The position numbers and the translations under genes are program-made. Below, one piece after another: positions 1 through 8,599 of a stretch of DNA of 10,998 nucleotides. The stretch comes from Lachnospiraceae bacterium (lineage in GTDB: Bacteria > Bacillota > Clostridia > Lachnospirales > Lachnospiraceae). The number at the start of each line of letters is the position of its first letter. Positions within the stretch are counted from its first letter, which is position 1. The stretch spans positions 1 to 10,998 of the forward strand of contig DNLO01000039.1 of NCBI GenBank assembly GCA_003488445.1, read 5' to 3'. Under the pieces are notes generated by a model. The model was not told where the DNA came from, searched no databases, and worked only from the letters and a program-made list of their open reading frames with translations.

Positions 1-1741
1 CCCTGTTCCCTGTCAGATAGAAAAGGTGCAGTTTTCTCTTTGCTCTGGTCATGCCTACATAAAGAAGCCTGCGCTCCTCTTCTATATCAGATGGCTCCGT
101 GGCCCTGTGATATGGCACTATCCCCTTGTTGACATCAGCGATGAATACCTCATCGAACTCCAGCCCCTTGCAGGCATGAAGAGTCATCACCTTTATCGAC
201 GAACCTTTCGTATCCCTGTCTGCTGCCGTGCATCGATCTCCTCTCTCATCGATGGCTCTGATCCACTCATATATGGATCCATATCCCGATGCCAGCTCCG
301 TGATGGTCTCTATATCTTTCAAAGGGATCCCTCTTTCTGCGAGATATCCGTCGTATCCCACCACCCTTCTGAGATATCTGATTGCTGCAGCCGGCTTCAT
401 GCGGCCCATCCTGTTCACATCCTGAAGGAGCTCCTCTGCCTTCTTTCCGGCTTCCGGGATCCTCTCATAGTATCTCAGCGCATCCTTCAATGTGCTCCCC
501 TCACTGCCGTAAGCCTCCCTGCCTATATGCCTCTCAGGTCTGTTCATCACTCTTAAGATATCCGCTCTGTCATATCTGTCCGAGGCCAGTCTCAGATATG
601 CCCTGATGTCCTTTCCGGTTTCCGTATCATATATATCTTTTCTCCGACCCTTCATTTCCACGCCGGCTCCTCTCTCCGAGAGCATCCTCCCGAAAAGATC
701 TGCCAGCTCGTTGGTCCGCACCAGTACGGCCGCATCCTCTGTTCCGGACTCCGACAGTGCCGCAAGTATCGCCTTCGTCTCGGACTCCCTACCATCAAAG
801 CTCCGTATGTCCACCGCATCCCCCGGCAGCACAAAGGCCGTCTGCCTTTTTTCTATCCTGTCCCTGTTCTTTGATATCAGGTCCGAGGCAGCCTCCACTA
901 TGGGTCCTGCACACCTGTAGTTCATCTCGAGCCTGTATATACATGCACTCTCAAAGTCCTCCGTGAAGAGCCGCATCATATGGGGATCCGCTCCGCGAAA
1001 GCCGTAGATCGACTGATCGTCATCCCCCACTGCATATATGTTCCTGTCTTCACCCGCGAGCATCCTGACCGTTTCGTACTGTATCGGATCTATATCCTGA
1101 AACTCGTCTATCTGGATGTATCTGTACCTGTCGCTCCACAAAGCAAGCCGTGAGGGCTCCTTCAGGAAAAGATCCCTGCACCTGATCGTCATGTCATCAT
1201 AGTCCAGGAGTCTGGCACGCCTCATACCCTCACAGTATCTGTCATAGATAACGGTAAGCTCATCTGCCGGGAAGAGACCATACTCCTTTTGCGGCTCCAC
1301 GGGAAGTGTTCCCGTCTTTATGCTGCTGATAAGAGAAGCCAGCTCATCCACCGCACCACAGATATCCGTCGTCTCGATGCCTGCCTTACCTATGAGATCC
1401 CTGAGCATCGTGTATCTGTCTGCGGCTTTTATGATATTCTCAGCAGTCAGCCCGTATGTATGTTTAAGAATGGAAAGGAAGACCGAATGAAATGTACCGA
1501 ACGTAAGATATGCCGCATCTGCTCCAAGCATGGAGCCTGCTCTTTCTTTCATTTCCTTTGCTGCGGCCTTTGTGAATGTGAGTGTGAGGATGTGGTGTGG
1601 ATCGATACCAAGTTCGAGGATGAGATGCAAGATGCGTCTGATGATGGTGTATGTCTTGCCGGAGCCCGGCCCCGCTATCACAAGTGCGGGACCGTCACCG
1701 TGTCTGATCGCGGCTCCCTGAGCCGCATTTGGTTCTCTCAC
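1..1741 (-). CDS. UvrD/PcrA-type superfamily 1A DNA helicase, 3' end beyond window
   Basis: ATP-dependent 3'-5' DNA helicase of the UvrD/Rep/PcrA family, expected to unwind DNA in repair or at stalled forks. The first 580 residues are visible. Motifs in order: Q-motif remnant around Q8, Walker A AGPGSGKT at 23-30, motif Ia [11 protein letters not shown] at 54-64, TFGTFHS at 80-86, Walker B with D212-E213 (IDEFQD), motif [17 protein letters not shown] at 238-251, motif IV LEMNYR at 271-276, motif V with H522 and KGLEF just after it, and motif VI YVGMTRA at 561-567. The start is GTG at 1741: its GTGA overlaps the gltX stop by 4 nt, and GGAGG lies 7 nt upstream. Motif VI comes somewhat earlier than in PcrA, so the complete protein is probably compact (an estimate). 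The C-terminus is lost at the window edge. It is not possible to say whether this is the main PcrA or a paralogue. Confidence 0.93.
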   Translation of the reverse strand, partial: MREPNAAQGAAIRHGDGPALVIAGPGSGKTYTIIRRILHLILELGIDPHHILTLTFTKAAAKEMKERAGSMLGADAAYLTFGTFHSVFLSILKHTYGLTAENIIKAADRYTMLRDLIGKAGIETTDICGAVDELASLISSIKTGTLPVEPQKEYGLFPADELTVIYDRYCEGMRRARLLDYDDMTIRCRDLFLKEPSRLALWSDRYRYIQIDEFQDIDPIQYETVRMLAGEDRNIYAVGDDDQSIYGFRGADPHMMRLFTEDFESACIYRLEMNYRCAGPIVEAASDLISKNRDRIEKRQTAFVLPGDAVDIRSFDGRESETKAILAALSESGTEDAAVLVRTNELADLFGRMLSERGAGVEMKGRRKDIYDTETGKDIRAYLRLASDRYDRADILRVMNRPERHIGREAYGSEGSTLKDALRYYERIPEAGKKAEELLQDVNRMGRMKPAAAIRYLRRVVGYDGYLAERGIPLKDIETITELASGYGSIYEWIRAIDERGDRCTAADRDTKGSSIKVMTLHACKGLEFDEVFIADVNKGIVPYHRATEPSDIEEERRLLYVGMTRAKRKLHLFYLTGNR

Positions 1742-3201
1742 GTGCCTTCCTCCAGCAGTACGATGCCTCTGTCTATCCTCTCAAGAGACTCCTGCCTGCC
1801 CAGGATCTCCATGAGCTCCGTGGCTCCTCCCGGTGTCATCTGCTTGCCGGAAACCGCTGTACGCAGCGGCCAGAGTATCTGTCCGTTCTTCATGCCGTTC
1901 TCTTCGGCGAAGCCCTTTAAGAGCTCGTAGAGAGCATCATTGCTCCAGTCCTTCGTATCCTCCAGCAGGGGACGTATCTTCTTAAGTGCCTCCAGCGAGG
2001 ACTCCTTTGTGGTCTTCATCTTCTTGTGTTCATACATCGCGGTGTCGTATTCGGGAAGCGACTCAAAGAAATCTATATGATCCTTTATATCCGAGAAGAG
2101 CTCTATCCTGCTCTGTACCATGCCTGCTATATGCTTCAGGTCCAGGGGCTTTGTGATCACCGCTTTTATGTAGGGCAGAGCCATCTCGCAGAACGCATCG
2201 GGATCCATCTTCTTTAAGTATTCACCGTTCATCCAGCGAAGCTTCCCATAGTCGAATACCGCCGGGCTCTTGCTTATCTTATGATAATCAAATCTTTCTA
2301 TGAGCTCTTCCATGCTCATTATCTCCTGATTGTCCTCAGGAGACCAGCCCAGAAGTGCCACGAAATTGACTATGGCCTCAGGCAGAAATCCCTGCTCCAG
2401 AAGGTCCTCGAAGGATGAATGCCCGGATCTCTTGGAGAGCTTCTTGTGATCCTCATCGGTGATCAGCGGACAGTGGATATACTCGGGTATCTCCCAACCG
2501 AACGCCTCGTAAAGCCTGTTGTACTTCGGCGAGCTGGACAGATACTCGTTCCCCCTCACCACATGGGTGATCCCCATAAGATGATCATCCACCACATTCG
2601 CGAAGTTGTACGTAGGGAAGCCGTCACTCTTGATCAGTATCATGTCATCAAGCTCGGAGTTGTCTACCGAGATGTCCCCGTAGATATCATCATGGAAGGT
2701 AGTTGTACCCTCCGTGGGATTGTTCTGTCTTATCACATAGGGAATGCCGCTCTTAAGCTTCTCTTCTACCTCTTCCCTGGTGAGGTTCAGACAGTGCTTG
2801 TCATATACGGTTATCTCCTTGTCCGTGCCCTCCACCTTCGTCTTGAGGGATGCGAGCCTCTCGGGAGTACAGAAGCAGTAATAGGCCTCTCCCTTGTCCA
2901 CGAGCTCCTTCGCATACTTAAGGTACAGTCCCGACTTCACGCGCTCCGACTGTACATAGGGTCCCACACCGCCGTCCCTGTCGGGTCCCTCATCGTATGT
3001 GAGTCCGGTAGCCTTCAGAGTGCGGTTGATGATATCCACTGCACCCTCCATCTCGCGTTCCTGATCCGTATCCTCTATGCGAAGGATGAAGTCTCCTCCG
3101 GCATGTCTCGTTATCAGATAAGCATAGAGTGCCGTCCTCAGATTGCCTACATGCATCCTTCCCGTAGGTGAAGGTGCGAATCTTGTCCTTACTTTACTCA
3201 T
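1738..3201 (-). CDS. gltX: Glutamyl-tRNA synthetase
   Basis: Class I aminoacyl-tRNA synthetase that charges tRNA-Glu with glutamate in the cytoplasm. The 487-aa length is normal for a bacterial GluRS. Visible signatures: N-terminal [13 protein letters not shown] (8-20), which contains the HIGH-equivalent HVGN; the catalytic-domain stretch RIEDTDQER (41-49); and KLSKRSG (254-260), the KMSKS-equivalent loop. A CxC pair (C109, C111) followed by Y133 and C137 matches the Cys-Cys-Tyr-Cys zinc site described for E. coli GluRS, so zinc binding is likely. The C-terminal anticodon-binding part is intact. The start at 3201 follows GGAGGAGAG. In many Bacillota this enzyme also misacylates tRNA-Gln for the GatCAB amidotransferase; discrimination cannot be judged here. 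It lies 47 nt after the VOC gene, and its stop overlaps the helicase start. Confidence 0.97.
   Translation of the reverse strand: MSKVRTRFAPSPTGRMHVGNLRTALYAYLITRHAGGDFILRIEDTDQEREMEGAVDIINRTLKATGLTYDEGPDRDGGVGPYVQSERVKSGLYLKYAKELVDKGEAYYCFCTPERLASLKTKVEGTDKEITVYDKHCLNLTREEVEEKLKSGIPYVIRQNNPTEGTTTFHDDIYGDISVDNSELDDMILIKSDGFPTYNFANVVDDHLMGITHVVRGNEYLSSSPKYNRLYEAFGWEIPEYIHCPLITDEDHKKLSKRSGHSSFEDLLEQGFLPEAIVNFVALLGWSPEDNQEIMSMEELIERFDYHKISKSPAVFDYGKLRWMNGEYLKKMDPDAFCEMALPYIKAVITKPLDLKHIAGMVQSRIELFSDIKDHIDFFESLPEYDTAMYEHKKMKTTKESSLEALKKIRPLLEDTKDWSNDALYELLKGFAEENGMKNGQILWPLRTAVSGKQMTPGGATELMEILGRQESLERIDRGIVLLEEGT
1745..1753 (-). promoter_or_regulatory. Ribosome binding site deciding the GTG start of the helicase
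   Basis: On the minus strand GGAGGAAGG lies inside the last codons of gltX, with the GGAGG core 7 nt before the GTG at 1741. It supports GTG as the true helicase start and suggests translational coupling through the GTGA stop-start overlap. Confidence 0.7.
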
Positions 3202-3248
3202 TTACTCTTACTCTCCTCCGTCTTCTTTATCGTATATCCTGCCGGTCT
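3202..3248 (-). promoter_or_regulatory. 47-nt gap before gltX with ribosome binding site
   Basis: This is the longest intergenic gap in the window. On the minus strand it contains GGAGGAGAG (3211-3219), placed to serve the gltX ATG at 3201. An AT-rich patch (GATATACGATAAA) could resemble a -10 box, but no matching -35 was found, so no promoter is called. There is no inverted repeat with a T-run, so no terminator separates the VOC gene from gltX. Confidence 0.5.
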
Positions 3249-3644
3249 TCAGTCTTTACATTCCACCAGCTCTATGAGTCCTGTCTGTCTTCTGAACATG
3301 AAGCACACCCTGGCGCCTCCGATGGCCGGGGCAGGCTCCGTCTCACCCGCCGGGGTATATCCTTCCTCTCTGAGCCTTGATACAGCCTCCTCTATATCAT
3401 CACAGCAGTAGCAGATATGATACGGGGCATTCCCGAGCTTCTTCAATGTGGCATACACCGGGGATCTGTCGCTCTTAGGAGATACCAGCTCTATCCTGTA
3501 GCCGTCATTTGTCATGAAGATGATATCCACATCCCTGATGCTGTCATACACCGTCTCCGTCTCTTTCACATATCCCAGCGCTTCGAAGGAGGCTGCGGCT
3601 TTTTCCATGTCCTTTGCAAGATATCCGATATGATGTATCTTCAT
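3249..3644 (-). CDS. VOC-superfamily protein, methylmalonyl-CoA epimerase/glyoxalase-like
   Basis: Small (131 aa) cytoplasmic metalloprotein of the vicinal-oxygen-chelate fold, with two beta-alpha-beta-beta-beta modules. Likely metal ligands are H5 (HHIGY), E52 (RIELVSP), H76 (YHICY) and E125 (LIELVE), the usual His/Glu-His/Glu pattern. The opening HHIGYLAKDMEKA, the second module CDDIEEAVSRLREEG and the C-terminal GLIELVE resemble methylmalonyl-CoA epimerase, although the family is broad and includes glyoxalases, dioxygenases and resistance proteins. The start at 3644 follows GAGGAAGGA and lies 1 nt after the aminopeptidase stop, implying co-translation. The substrate is unknown. One possibility is a small acyl-thioester or alpha-hydroxy acid linked to the nearby carrier-protein pathway, but no residue shows this. 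Confidence 0.85.
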   Translation of the reverse strand: MKIHHIGYLAKDMEKAAASFEALGYVKETETVYDSIRDVDIIFMTNDGYRIELVSPKSDRSPVYATLKKLGNAPYHICYCCDDIEEAVSRLREEGYTPAGETEPAPAIGGARVCFMFRRQTGLIELVECKD

Positions 3645-3645
3645 C

Positions 3646-5421
3646 TCATCCTTCCTCTGTCACAGCATCTATACCCGCATATGTACGAAGCCATTTTCTC
3701 TCGTTCTCATCGAGGCTGTCCTTAAGTCTCTCATACACTTCCTTCTGATACCGCTCGTAAAGCTCTGTCTCATCGGATGTCATAAGGCTCCTGTCGATCC
3801 CTCTGTCATCTATCGGCACGTAAGTGAGACATTCAAAGCCGTAGAAGGTGCCGTCTACAGTCTGCTCTGCTTCCTTCACCATGAGGATGCTCTCAAGCCT
3901 CACGCCGAATCTCCCCTCCCTGTATATACCGGGCTCGTCAGAGACCAGCATGCCGGGCTGCAGCGGCTTCTGATCGGCAGTGTATTTATATCTTATGGCC
4001 TGGGGCCCCTCGTGTACGTTCAGCATATACCCTATACCGTGCCCCGTACCGTGCCTGTAGTCCATGCCTTTTTGCCACAGCCTCTGCCTTGCGAGTATAT
4101 CCAGGTTCACTCCCGTGCACCCCTTCAGGAAGGTCGTATACATCAGCTTCAGCATACCTGCCGCAGTCAGAGTGAAGGCTTCCTTCTCTTCCTCCGTGAT
4201 CTCTCCCATGACGATCGTCCTGGTCACATCGGTGGTGCCTCCCTCGTACTGTCCTCCGGAGTCCACCATATACAGTCCCTTCTTCTCTATGACCCTGTCA
4301 TGCTCTTTCGAGGGGGAATAATGGATGATGGCGGCATTGTCGCCGTATGCCGATATGGTCTCAAAGGAGGGCTCCCTGAACTCCTTTATCTGCTTCCTGA
4401 AGTTCAAAAGACCGGCTGCCGCGCTCATCTCGGTCTCCTCAGTGTCCACGGTTGTGATCCATCTGATGAATCTCGTCAGCTGCAGCGAATCCTTCAGATA
4501 TATCTTTCTGATATGCTCCCTCTCCACCGGATTCTTCACTGCCTTCATCATCTCCACCGGAGAGTATCTGTCCAGGATCTTTGCTCTCTTCTTTATGATC
4601 CTGTAATGCAGATAGCTCACATATCTCGTATCCAGCATCACTCTGCCGGATACCGCATTGCTTTTCAGAAATCCCGCTATATCCTCATAAGGCTTCACAA
4701 GAGACGCCGTATAGCCGGTATCCGCCTTTTCATCCGTAAGGAAGATAAAGGCCTTTTCCAGAGTGATGTAGGCATAGGCCATGGCCACCGGTGTGTATCT
4801 GATGTCACGTGCCCTTATATTGAAAAGATATGCGATATCATCAAGCTTGGAAAGGAAGATGGCATCGCACCCTTCCTTTTTCAGCTCTTCTCTCAGTGCC
4901 GCTATCCGGTCTATGCTGCTCTCGCCGCTTATCTCATCCGGGATGGTCTCTATAGCAGACCTTGGAAAAGCCGGTCGTTCATAGATCTTATCCGACAGAT
5001 CCTTTCTGCAGGAGATACGATGAGAAGGGATGCTCTTTTTCAGCTTCCTTCCGGCAGCTGCCGCAACGGTCCTGCCGTCAAATCCCAGCACGGCATCCTT
5101 AGGAAAGCTCTGCTTCATGTAGGTCACCATATCGGGAACTCCCTCTTCTCCGGACTTCATGAGCCGTATTCCGGATCCTTCGAGTTCACGCTCCGCCTGT
5201 ATGAAATACCGTCCGTCTGTCCAAAGCAGTGCCTCATCCTCTGTCACGAGCAGATCTCCCGCCGAGCCCGTAAAGCCCGAGAAGTATTCCCTGACCTTGA
5301 AATATTCGTTCACGTACTCCGAGGCATGGAAATCCGAGGTGGGGATATAGTAAGCATATATCCCCTCCTTCTTCATCCTCTTTCTGAGCTTCTCTACCCT
5401 TTCTGCTGCGGGATTTGCCAT
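3646..5421 (-). CDS. Aminopeptidase P family protein (Xaa-Pro aminopeptidase, peptidase M24B)
   Basis: Cytoplasmic dimetal peptidase expected to remove the N-terminal residue from peptides with proline in second position. The 591-aa length fits the long three-domain form (APP1/XPNPEP1-like): two creatinase-like N-terminal domains (about 8-150 and 170-295), the M24 pita-bread catalytic domain (about 305-520), and a short C-terminal M24_C extension (about 530-588). All five metal ligands are visible: D387 (VDSGG), D398 (TDVTRT), H461 (GTGHGIGY), E496 (SDEPGIY) and E510 (VRLES). The N-terminal TSDFHASEYV and FSGFTGSAG are family hallmarks. The start at 5421 lies 2 nt after the ACP stop. The nearest Shine-Dalgarno-like run, GGAGAGGA, is about 13 nt away, so translation probably depends on coupling. 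No signal peptide is present. No link to the acylation genes is evident beyond position. Confidence 0.95.
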   Translation of the reverse strand: MANPAAERVEKLRKRMKKEGIYAYYIPTSDFHASEYVNEYFKVREYFSGFTGSAGDLLVTEDEALLWTDGRYFIQAERELEGSGIRLMKSGEEGVPDMVTYMKQSFPKDAVLGFDGRTVAAAAGRKLKKSIPSHRISCRKDLSDKIYERPAFPRSAIETIPDEISGESSIDRIAALREELKKEGCDAIFLSKLDDIAYLFNIRARDIRYTPVAMAYAYITLEKAFIFLTDEKADTGYTASLVKPYEDIAGFLKSNAVSGRVMLDTRYVSYLHYRIIKKRAKILDRYSPVEMMKAVKNPVEREHIRKIYLKDSLQLTRFIRWITTVDTEETEMSAAAGLLNFRKQIKEFREPSFETISAYGDNAAIIHYSPSKEHDRVIEKKGLYMVDSGGQYEGGTTDVTRTIVMGEITEEEKEAFTLTAAGMLKLMYTTFLKGCTGVNLDILARQRLWQKGMDYRHGTGHGIGYMLNVHEGPQAIRYKYTADQKPLQPGMLVSDEPGIYREGRFGVRLESILMVKEAEQTVDGTFYGFECLTYVPIDDRGIDRSLMTSDETELYERYQKEVYERLKDSLDENERKWLRTYAGIDAVTEEG

Positions 5422-5423
5422 GC

Positions 5424-5669
5424 TCAGTCTTCGATCCTCTCCATTATTGCATCTATGAGCTCACCCACATCCTTGAGGCCCTGTACTTCCTTCATCACGA
5501 ACTTGAACCCGAACTCTTCCTCGATCTCATTCATGAGGCTCAGATGAGTGAGACTGTCCCAGCCGTCCACATCCGATGCTACCGTATCGTCCTCCAGGAC
5601 GAGCTCGTCATCATCAAAGATGTCACGCGCTATCTCGCATACCTTCTCCATCACTTCTTCTCTGGTCAT
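5424..5669 (-). CDS. Acyl carrier protein
   Basis: Stand-alone 81-aa carrier protein, strongly acidic, with the four-helix ACP pattern. The phosphopantetheine attachment serine is S39 in GWDSLTHL, the canonical DSL motif at the start of helix II. After modification by a phosphopantetheinyl transferase (none in this window) it would carry an acyl group as a thioester. Its ATGA overlap with the end of the FkbH-like gene, together with the strong GGAGGTG just upstream (5674-5680), indicates tight co-expression with that protein, its probable loading enzyme. No ketosynthase, malonyl transferase or other fatty-acid synthesis gene is nearby, so this is unlikely to be the housekeeping AcpP. By analogy with DltC it probably delivers an acyl group to the membrane acyltransferase. 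The acyl group, possibly glyceryl, is inferred. Confidence 0.93.
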   Translation of the reverse strand: MTREEVMEKVCEIARDIFDDDELVLEDDTVASDVDGWDSLTHLSLMNEIEEEFGFKFVMKEVQGLKDVGELIDAIMERIED

Positions 5670-7396
5670 TGTTCACCTCCATCGGTAATATATGTTTTCA
5701 GTATCTTAAAATCATCCGTCTTCAGCTCGTACTTTCCTTCGGATATCCTCTCAAATCCCATTCTGTCGTACATTTCCTTCACCATGGCATTCTTGGGTGT
5801 AGGTATATATTCTGCCTTCAGCAGTCTGCATCCGCTGTCCGCGGCAGTCCGTACCGTCTTGTTGATTATATACTCCTCCATGCCGCGCTTCAGCACTCTG
5901 CAGCTCATGAGCCAGGTGTCGATGAAGAACGTGTCCTCCGTCTCCCGTTTCATGATGACCACGGATACAAGCCCGTGATCTCCGAATCTGTCCTTCAGAG
6001 TGAAATAGAGGGTGACGTATCCGTCATCTTCTGCGATACGCGCTATATCGTCCTCTGTATATCTTACGGTCCTCAGATTGAACTGATTGGATCTCTGGGT
6101 GAGCTGGGCGATCCTTGGGTATCTCATGGGATCGAAGGGCCTTCCCTCTCCCTTCATCTCCAAGCTCTTAAGATAATCGTCTATAGATGCAAATGCAGTC
6201 TCGCTCTCTCTCCTCTTCGCCTCGGCCTGATACATTCCTGTCCTGTCGGCGTCCTCTTCGGAGTAGGAGGCCGTCTCGAAGTAGTTCATGCTCTGAAGGA
6301 AGGACAGATAGCAGGCAGGATCCTCAGGAAGATCCGGTACGGTTATCTCCGGTATCATGCTCTTTACAAGATCGCGCTCGAAGGGATTGTCATCCAGGAA
6401 GACTATCGAGTCCATCCCGATGTTCAGCGTCTGCCGGATATGCCTGATATTGGATGCCTTGTCCTCCCAGTTCGCGACAAACATGGCAAAGTCCGAAAGG
6501 CGAAGCACCATCTCCTCATGCTTTTCAAAGGGCTCTTTTGCCGCAGCCTCCTCATTCTTGCTGCACACCGCCAGCAGGATGCCTCTTTCCTTCAGCTGCT
6601 TCAGATAGAGCTGCAGATCCGTGAACACATGGCCTCTGCCCAGCTCGCCTATCTCTATGCCCGAGAGTCCGTCATCTCCTATGACACCTCCCCAGAGAGT
6701 GTTGTCCAGATCGCATATCACGCATTTGATGATACGACCGGACATGGCGCTTATCACATCATACACTTCCTTCGCCACATATCCCCAGGAGTTCAGATCC
6801 ACATTCACTTTCGCATTGTAGTAGAGCACGGGATCATAGAAAGCCTCCGTTCCGAGAGCGACCTGCACCGAGAGTATGTCCACCGGATATACACTCTTTC
6901 TCTTGCTCATCGCTTCCTGCAGCAGGCCGTTCAGTCTGCGTATCTGGTAGGTGAAGGAATCAGCCACCTTTATCCCGTAGTTGCCGAAGGCTGCATCCCT
7001 TATCTCCGTAAAGTTCATCTGGAGTATCCTGGCCTTGGAGTGCTGCTCTATGAGGTCCCAGTATCTTTCGATCCTTTTTTGTACCGAGTCCGCGAAGTCT
7101 TTCCTGCTGCCTGCCGGAAGCTCCATGAACTCTTCGTAGAGCTTCTCGCTGGCAAGATATATCAGCATCATATCCGGAGCGAAAGCATAGCTTTCCGACC
7201 CCTCGTCGAGAAGCTGTGCATCGATCTGATTGTAGTCGGCATCATATACCTTAAGGTTCATGCCCTGAAGATGGGCATAGCCGGATATGCACTGGGAAAG
7301 GAACTGTGTCGCGCAGGTGCCGAGCACTGCGAGTCTTATCTCCTTTCCTTCCACATCCTTCTTTGAGGCTTTGGTCAATTCCCTGAATCTGTACAT
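5666..7396 (-). CDS. FkbH-like HAD-IIIC/GNAT protein, probable glyceryl-ACP loading enzyme
   Basis: Members of the FkbH family take 1,3-bisphosphoglycerate, remove phosphate and load D-glyceryl onto a carrier-protein thiol. The protein is 576 aa from the chosen start. Domains: an N-terminal SGNH-like FkbH region (about 18-220, with LGTCAT at 25-30), a HAD-IIIC domain (about 222-360) and a GNAT-like C-terminus (about 420-565). HAD residues are complete: D229-L-D231-N-T233 followed by LWGGVIGDDG, VCSKN (S279, K280), and FLDDNPFER (D335, D336). FkbH signatures LTQRSNQFNLRT (432-443) and MSCRVLKRG (497-505) are present. C278 and C499 are candidates for the glyceryl-thioester cysteine. The start at 7396 has AAGGA 7 nt upstream and begins MYRFREL; an in-frame ATG at 7426 would add ten residues and overlap the previous gene. 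The stop overlaps the ACP start. Actual substrate unproven. Confidence 0.92.
   Translation of the reverse strand: MYRFRELTKASKKDVEGKEIRLAVLGTCATQFLSQCISGYAHLQGMNLKVYDADYNQIDAQLLDEGSESYAFAPDMMLIYLASEKLYEEFMELPAGSRKDFADSVQKRIERYWDLIEQHSKARILQMNFTEIRDAAFGNYGIKVADSFTYQIRRLNGLLQEAMSKRKSVYPVDILSVQVALGTEAFYDPVLYYNAKVNVDLNSWGYVAKEVYDVISAMSGRIIKCVICDLDNTLWGGVIGDDGLSGIEIGELGRGHVFTDLQLYLKQLKERGILLAVCSKNEEAAAKEPFEKHEEMVLRLSDFAMFVANWEDKASNIRHIRQTLNIGMDSIVFLDDNPFERDLVKSMIPEITVPDLPEDPACYLSFLQSMNYFETASYSEEDADRTGMYQAEAKRRESETAFASIDDYLKSLEMKGEGRPFDPMRYPRIAQLTQRSNQFNLRTVRYTEDDIARIAEDDGYVTLYFTLKDRFGDHGLVSVVIMKRETEDTFFIDTWLMSCRVLKRGMEEYIINKTVRTAADSGCRLLKAEYIPTPKNAMVKEMYDRMGFERISEGKYELKTDDFKILKTYITDGGEQ
5674..5680 (-). 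promoter_or_regulatory. Strong ribosome binding site of the ACP gene
   Basis: GGAGGTG on the minus strand, with the GGAGG core 6 nt before the ACP ATG and inside the last codons of the FkbH-like gene. It is among the strongest Shine-Dalgarno matches in the window, consistent with a carrier protein being made in excess over its loading enzyme. Confidence 0.65.
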
Positions 7397-7406
7397 CTTC
7401 CCGTCC

Positions 7407-8597
7407 TTATCTGCCGAATCCGGCATCTATATCCATCAGCCTGAGATCCAGCTCTCTTTCACCGTACTCTGATATTACTATATCAGGATGTACAAAGTCG
7501 ATAAAATCCTGGTCCACCCTGTAGCTCCATACAAAGGTCAGATCGGAAAAGCACTCCGCAAGCTCAGGCAGCATGCATACCCCTATCATGGAGTCGCCGA
7601 GTATGAGCACGCTCTTTTTGGGGGCATCATCATTGTGGAACATCGCACAGAGCGCCGGATTGTATACGTTCTTTGCGTACATCAGGCTCTGGAAGGCCTC
7701 GTACCTCTCACCGCTCTCCACCTGCACTGCCCTTATATCCACAGGCTTCCAGTCGATGAAGCTCTCCTCTGTCACCTTCCTGCCCGAAAGGCTGACAGGC
7801 CCCATCATGTCGGAAAGATCTCCCGCAAACGGGCCCTCCGTCGTATTAAAGCTCACCTTCACAGGCCCCTTCTCCAACATCCCCCATTCATTCAGTGACT
7901 CTATTATATCCCTGTAGGCGATGTTTCTCCCGTATGTGGTCCAGTGGGTGTCCGTCTTAAGATACACAGGCTTTCCCTCCGGGTTATCCTTTGCTTCTAT
8001 CAGGATCTTCTTGGGCCATATGACCTTCACATCGGTATTATCCCTCAGATAGTCACACAGCCTGTCTCCCACGGTCTCTCCCACGGTATGGGTGCTGCTC
8101 GCTATGTTCTCGGGATATATTGAGGGCTTGCCCGGAGCTATCATGAACACGTAGTCTATCCCCTGCTCCTTCAGTCCGTCGTTTATCCGCACGATCCTGT
8201 CTGCATACCCGGGTATCTTCTCAAGAAAATCTCCCGCAGACTCCACATCCATCTCAAGATTGCCCTCATCTGCCAGATAGAGAAAGCCCTCTTTCCCTAT
8301 CTCCACCCTGTCGGTCTTGGGCCTCTTCAGTACGCCGTAATTGATGGCACCGCTCAGGGTAAGATAAGCATCTCTCAGTCCCAGGTTGTCCTCAAACCAG
8401 CTCTTAAGATCCTCCCAAAGAGTATCCGACAGGCCGCCGTTCTCATCCTTCAGTGCGGGAAAAGACGCGAGATATCTGTTCTCGGTCTTTGACTCCCTGC
8501 CCTCTTCCCTGTTGAAGCAGATAAGGGAAGATGCTATGACTGCCGCAAATATGACCGCGATCAGTATTTCGTTGAAATTCTTCTTTATTGTCTCCAT
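7407..8597 (-). CDS. DHHW/AlgJ-like membrane-anchored SGNH-type acyltransferase component
   Basis: A 396-aa protein with one N-terminal hydrophobic segment (about 10-28) preceded by positive charges, so most of it should lie outside the membrane. The ENRYLASFPAL stretch (39-49) after the anchor is typical of DHHW/AlgJ/AlgX proteins. The catalytic signature is visible: KTDTHWT (D216, H218, W219) and LILGDSM with nucleophile S336, equivalent to the D-x-H plus Ser arrangement of AlgX/AlgJ. Such proteins work with an MBOAT partner to place acyl groups on exported polysaccharide. It lies 2 nt after the MBOAT stop, with no clear Shine-Dalgarno, which implies translational coupling. The role inferred here is transfer of an acyl group onto an unknown envelope polymer, like DltD or AlgJ. 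Esterase activity is an alternative. Confidence 0.9.
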   Translation of the reverse strand: METIKKNFNEILIAVIFAAVIASSLICFNREEGRESKTENRYLASFPALKDENGGLSDTLWEDLKSWFEDNLGLRDAYLTLSGAINYGVLKRPKTDRVEIGKEGFLYLADEGNLEMDVESAGDFLEKIPGYADRIVRINDGLKEQGIDYVFMIAPGKPSIYPENIASSTHTVGETVGDRLCDYLRDNTDVKVIWPKKILIEAKDNPEGKPVYLKTDTHWTTYGRNIAYRDIIESLNEWGMLEKGPVKVSFNTTEGPFAGDLSDMMGPVSLSGRKVTEESFIDWKPVDIRAVQVESGERYEAFQSLMYAKNVYNPALCAMFHNDDAPKKSVLILGDSMIGVCMLPELAECFSDLTFVWSYRVDQDFIDFVHPDIVISEYGERELDLRLMDIDAGFGR

Positions 8598-8599
8598 GG

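Noticed and set aside
2419..3171. Plus-strand open frame of 250 codons opposite gltX
   Set aside because: Fully antisense to a canonical glutamyl-tRNA synthetase; composition is a mirror of that gene and no domain is recognisable.
3202..3260. Possible promoter for gltX in the 47-nt gap
   Set aside because: An AT-rich patch resembles a -10 element, but no -35 box with acceptable spacing was found; the ribosome binding site is the only supported element.
4012..5547. Long plus-strand open frame (511 codons) opposite the aminopeptidase P gene
   Set aside because: The predicted protein is rich in His, Arg, Leu and Ser with no recognisable domain and lies antisense to a gene with all catalytic residues. 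It arises because the real gene rarely uses TTA, CTA or TCA codons in the opposing register.
5576..7366. Long plus-strand open frame (596 codons) opposite the FkbH-like gene
   Set aside because: Same antisense codon-bias effect. No domain, no plausible ribosome binding site, and it spans two well-supported minus-strand genes.
5424..7396. Part of a polyketide biosynthesis cluster, because FkbH and ACP are typical of methoxymalonyl-ACP synthesis
   Set aside because: The FkbG/FkbI/FkbK-type enzymes needed to make methoxymalonyl-ACP and any ketosynthase are absent; the direct neighbours are MBOAT and DHHW envelope-acylation proteins.
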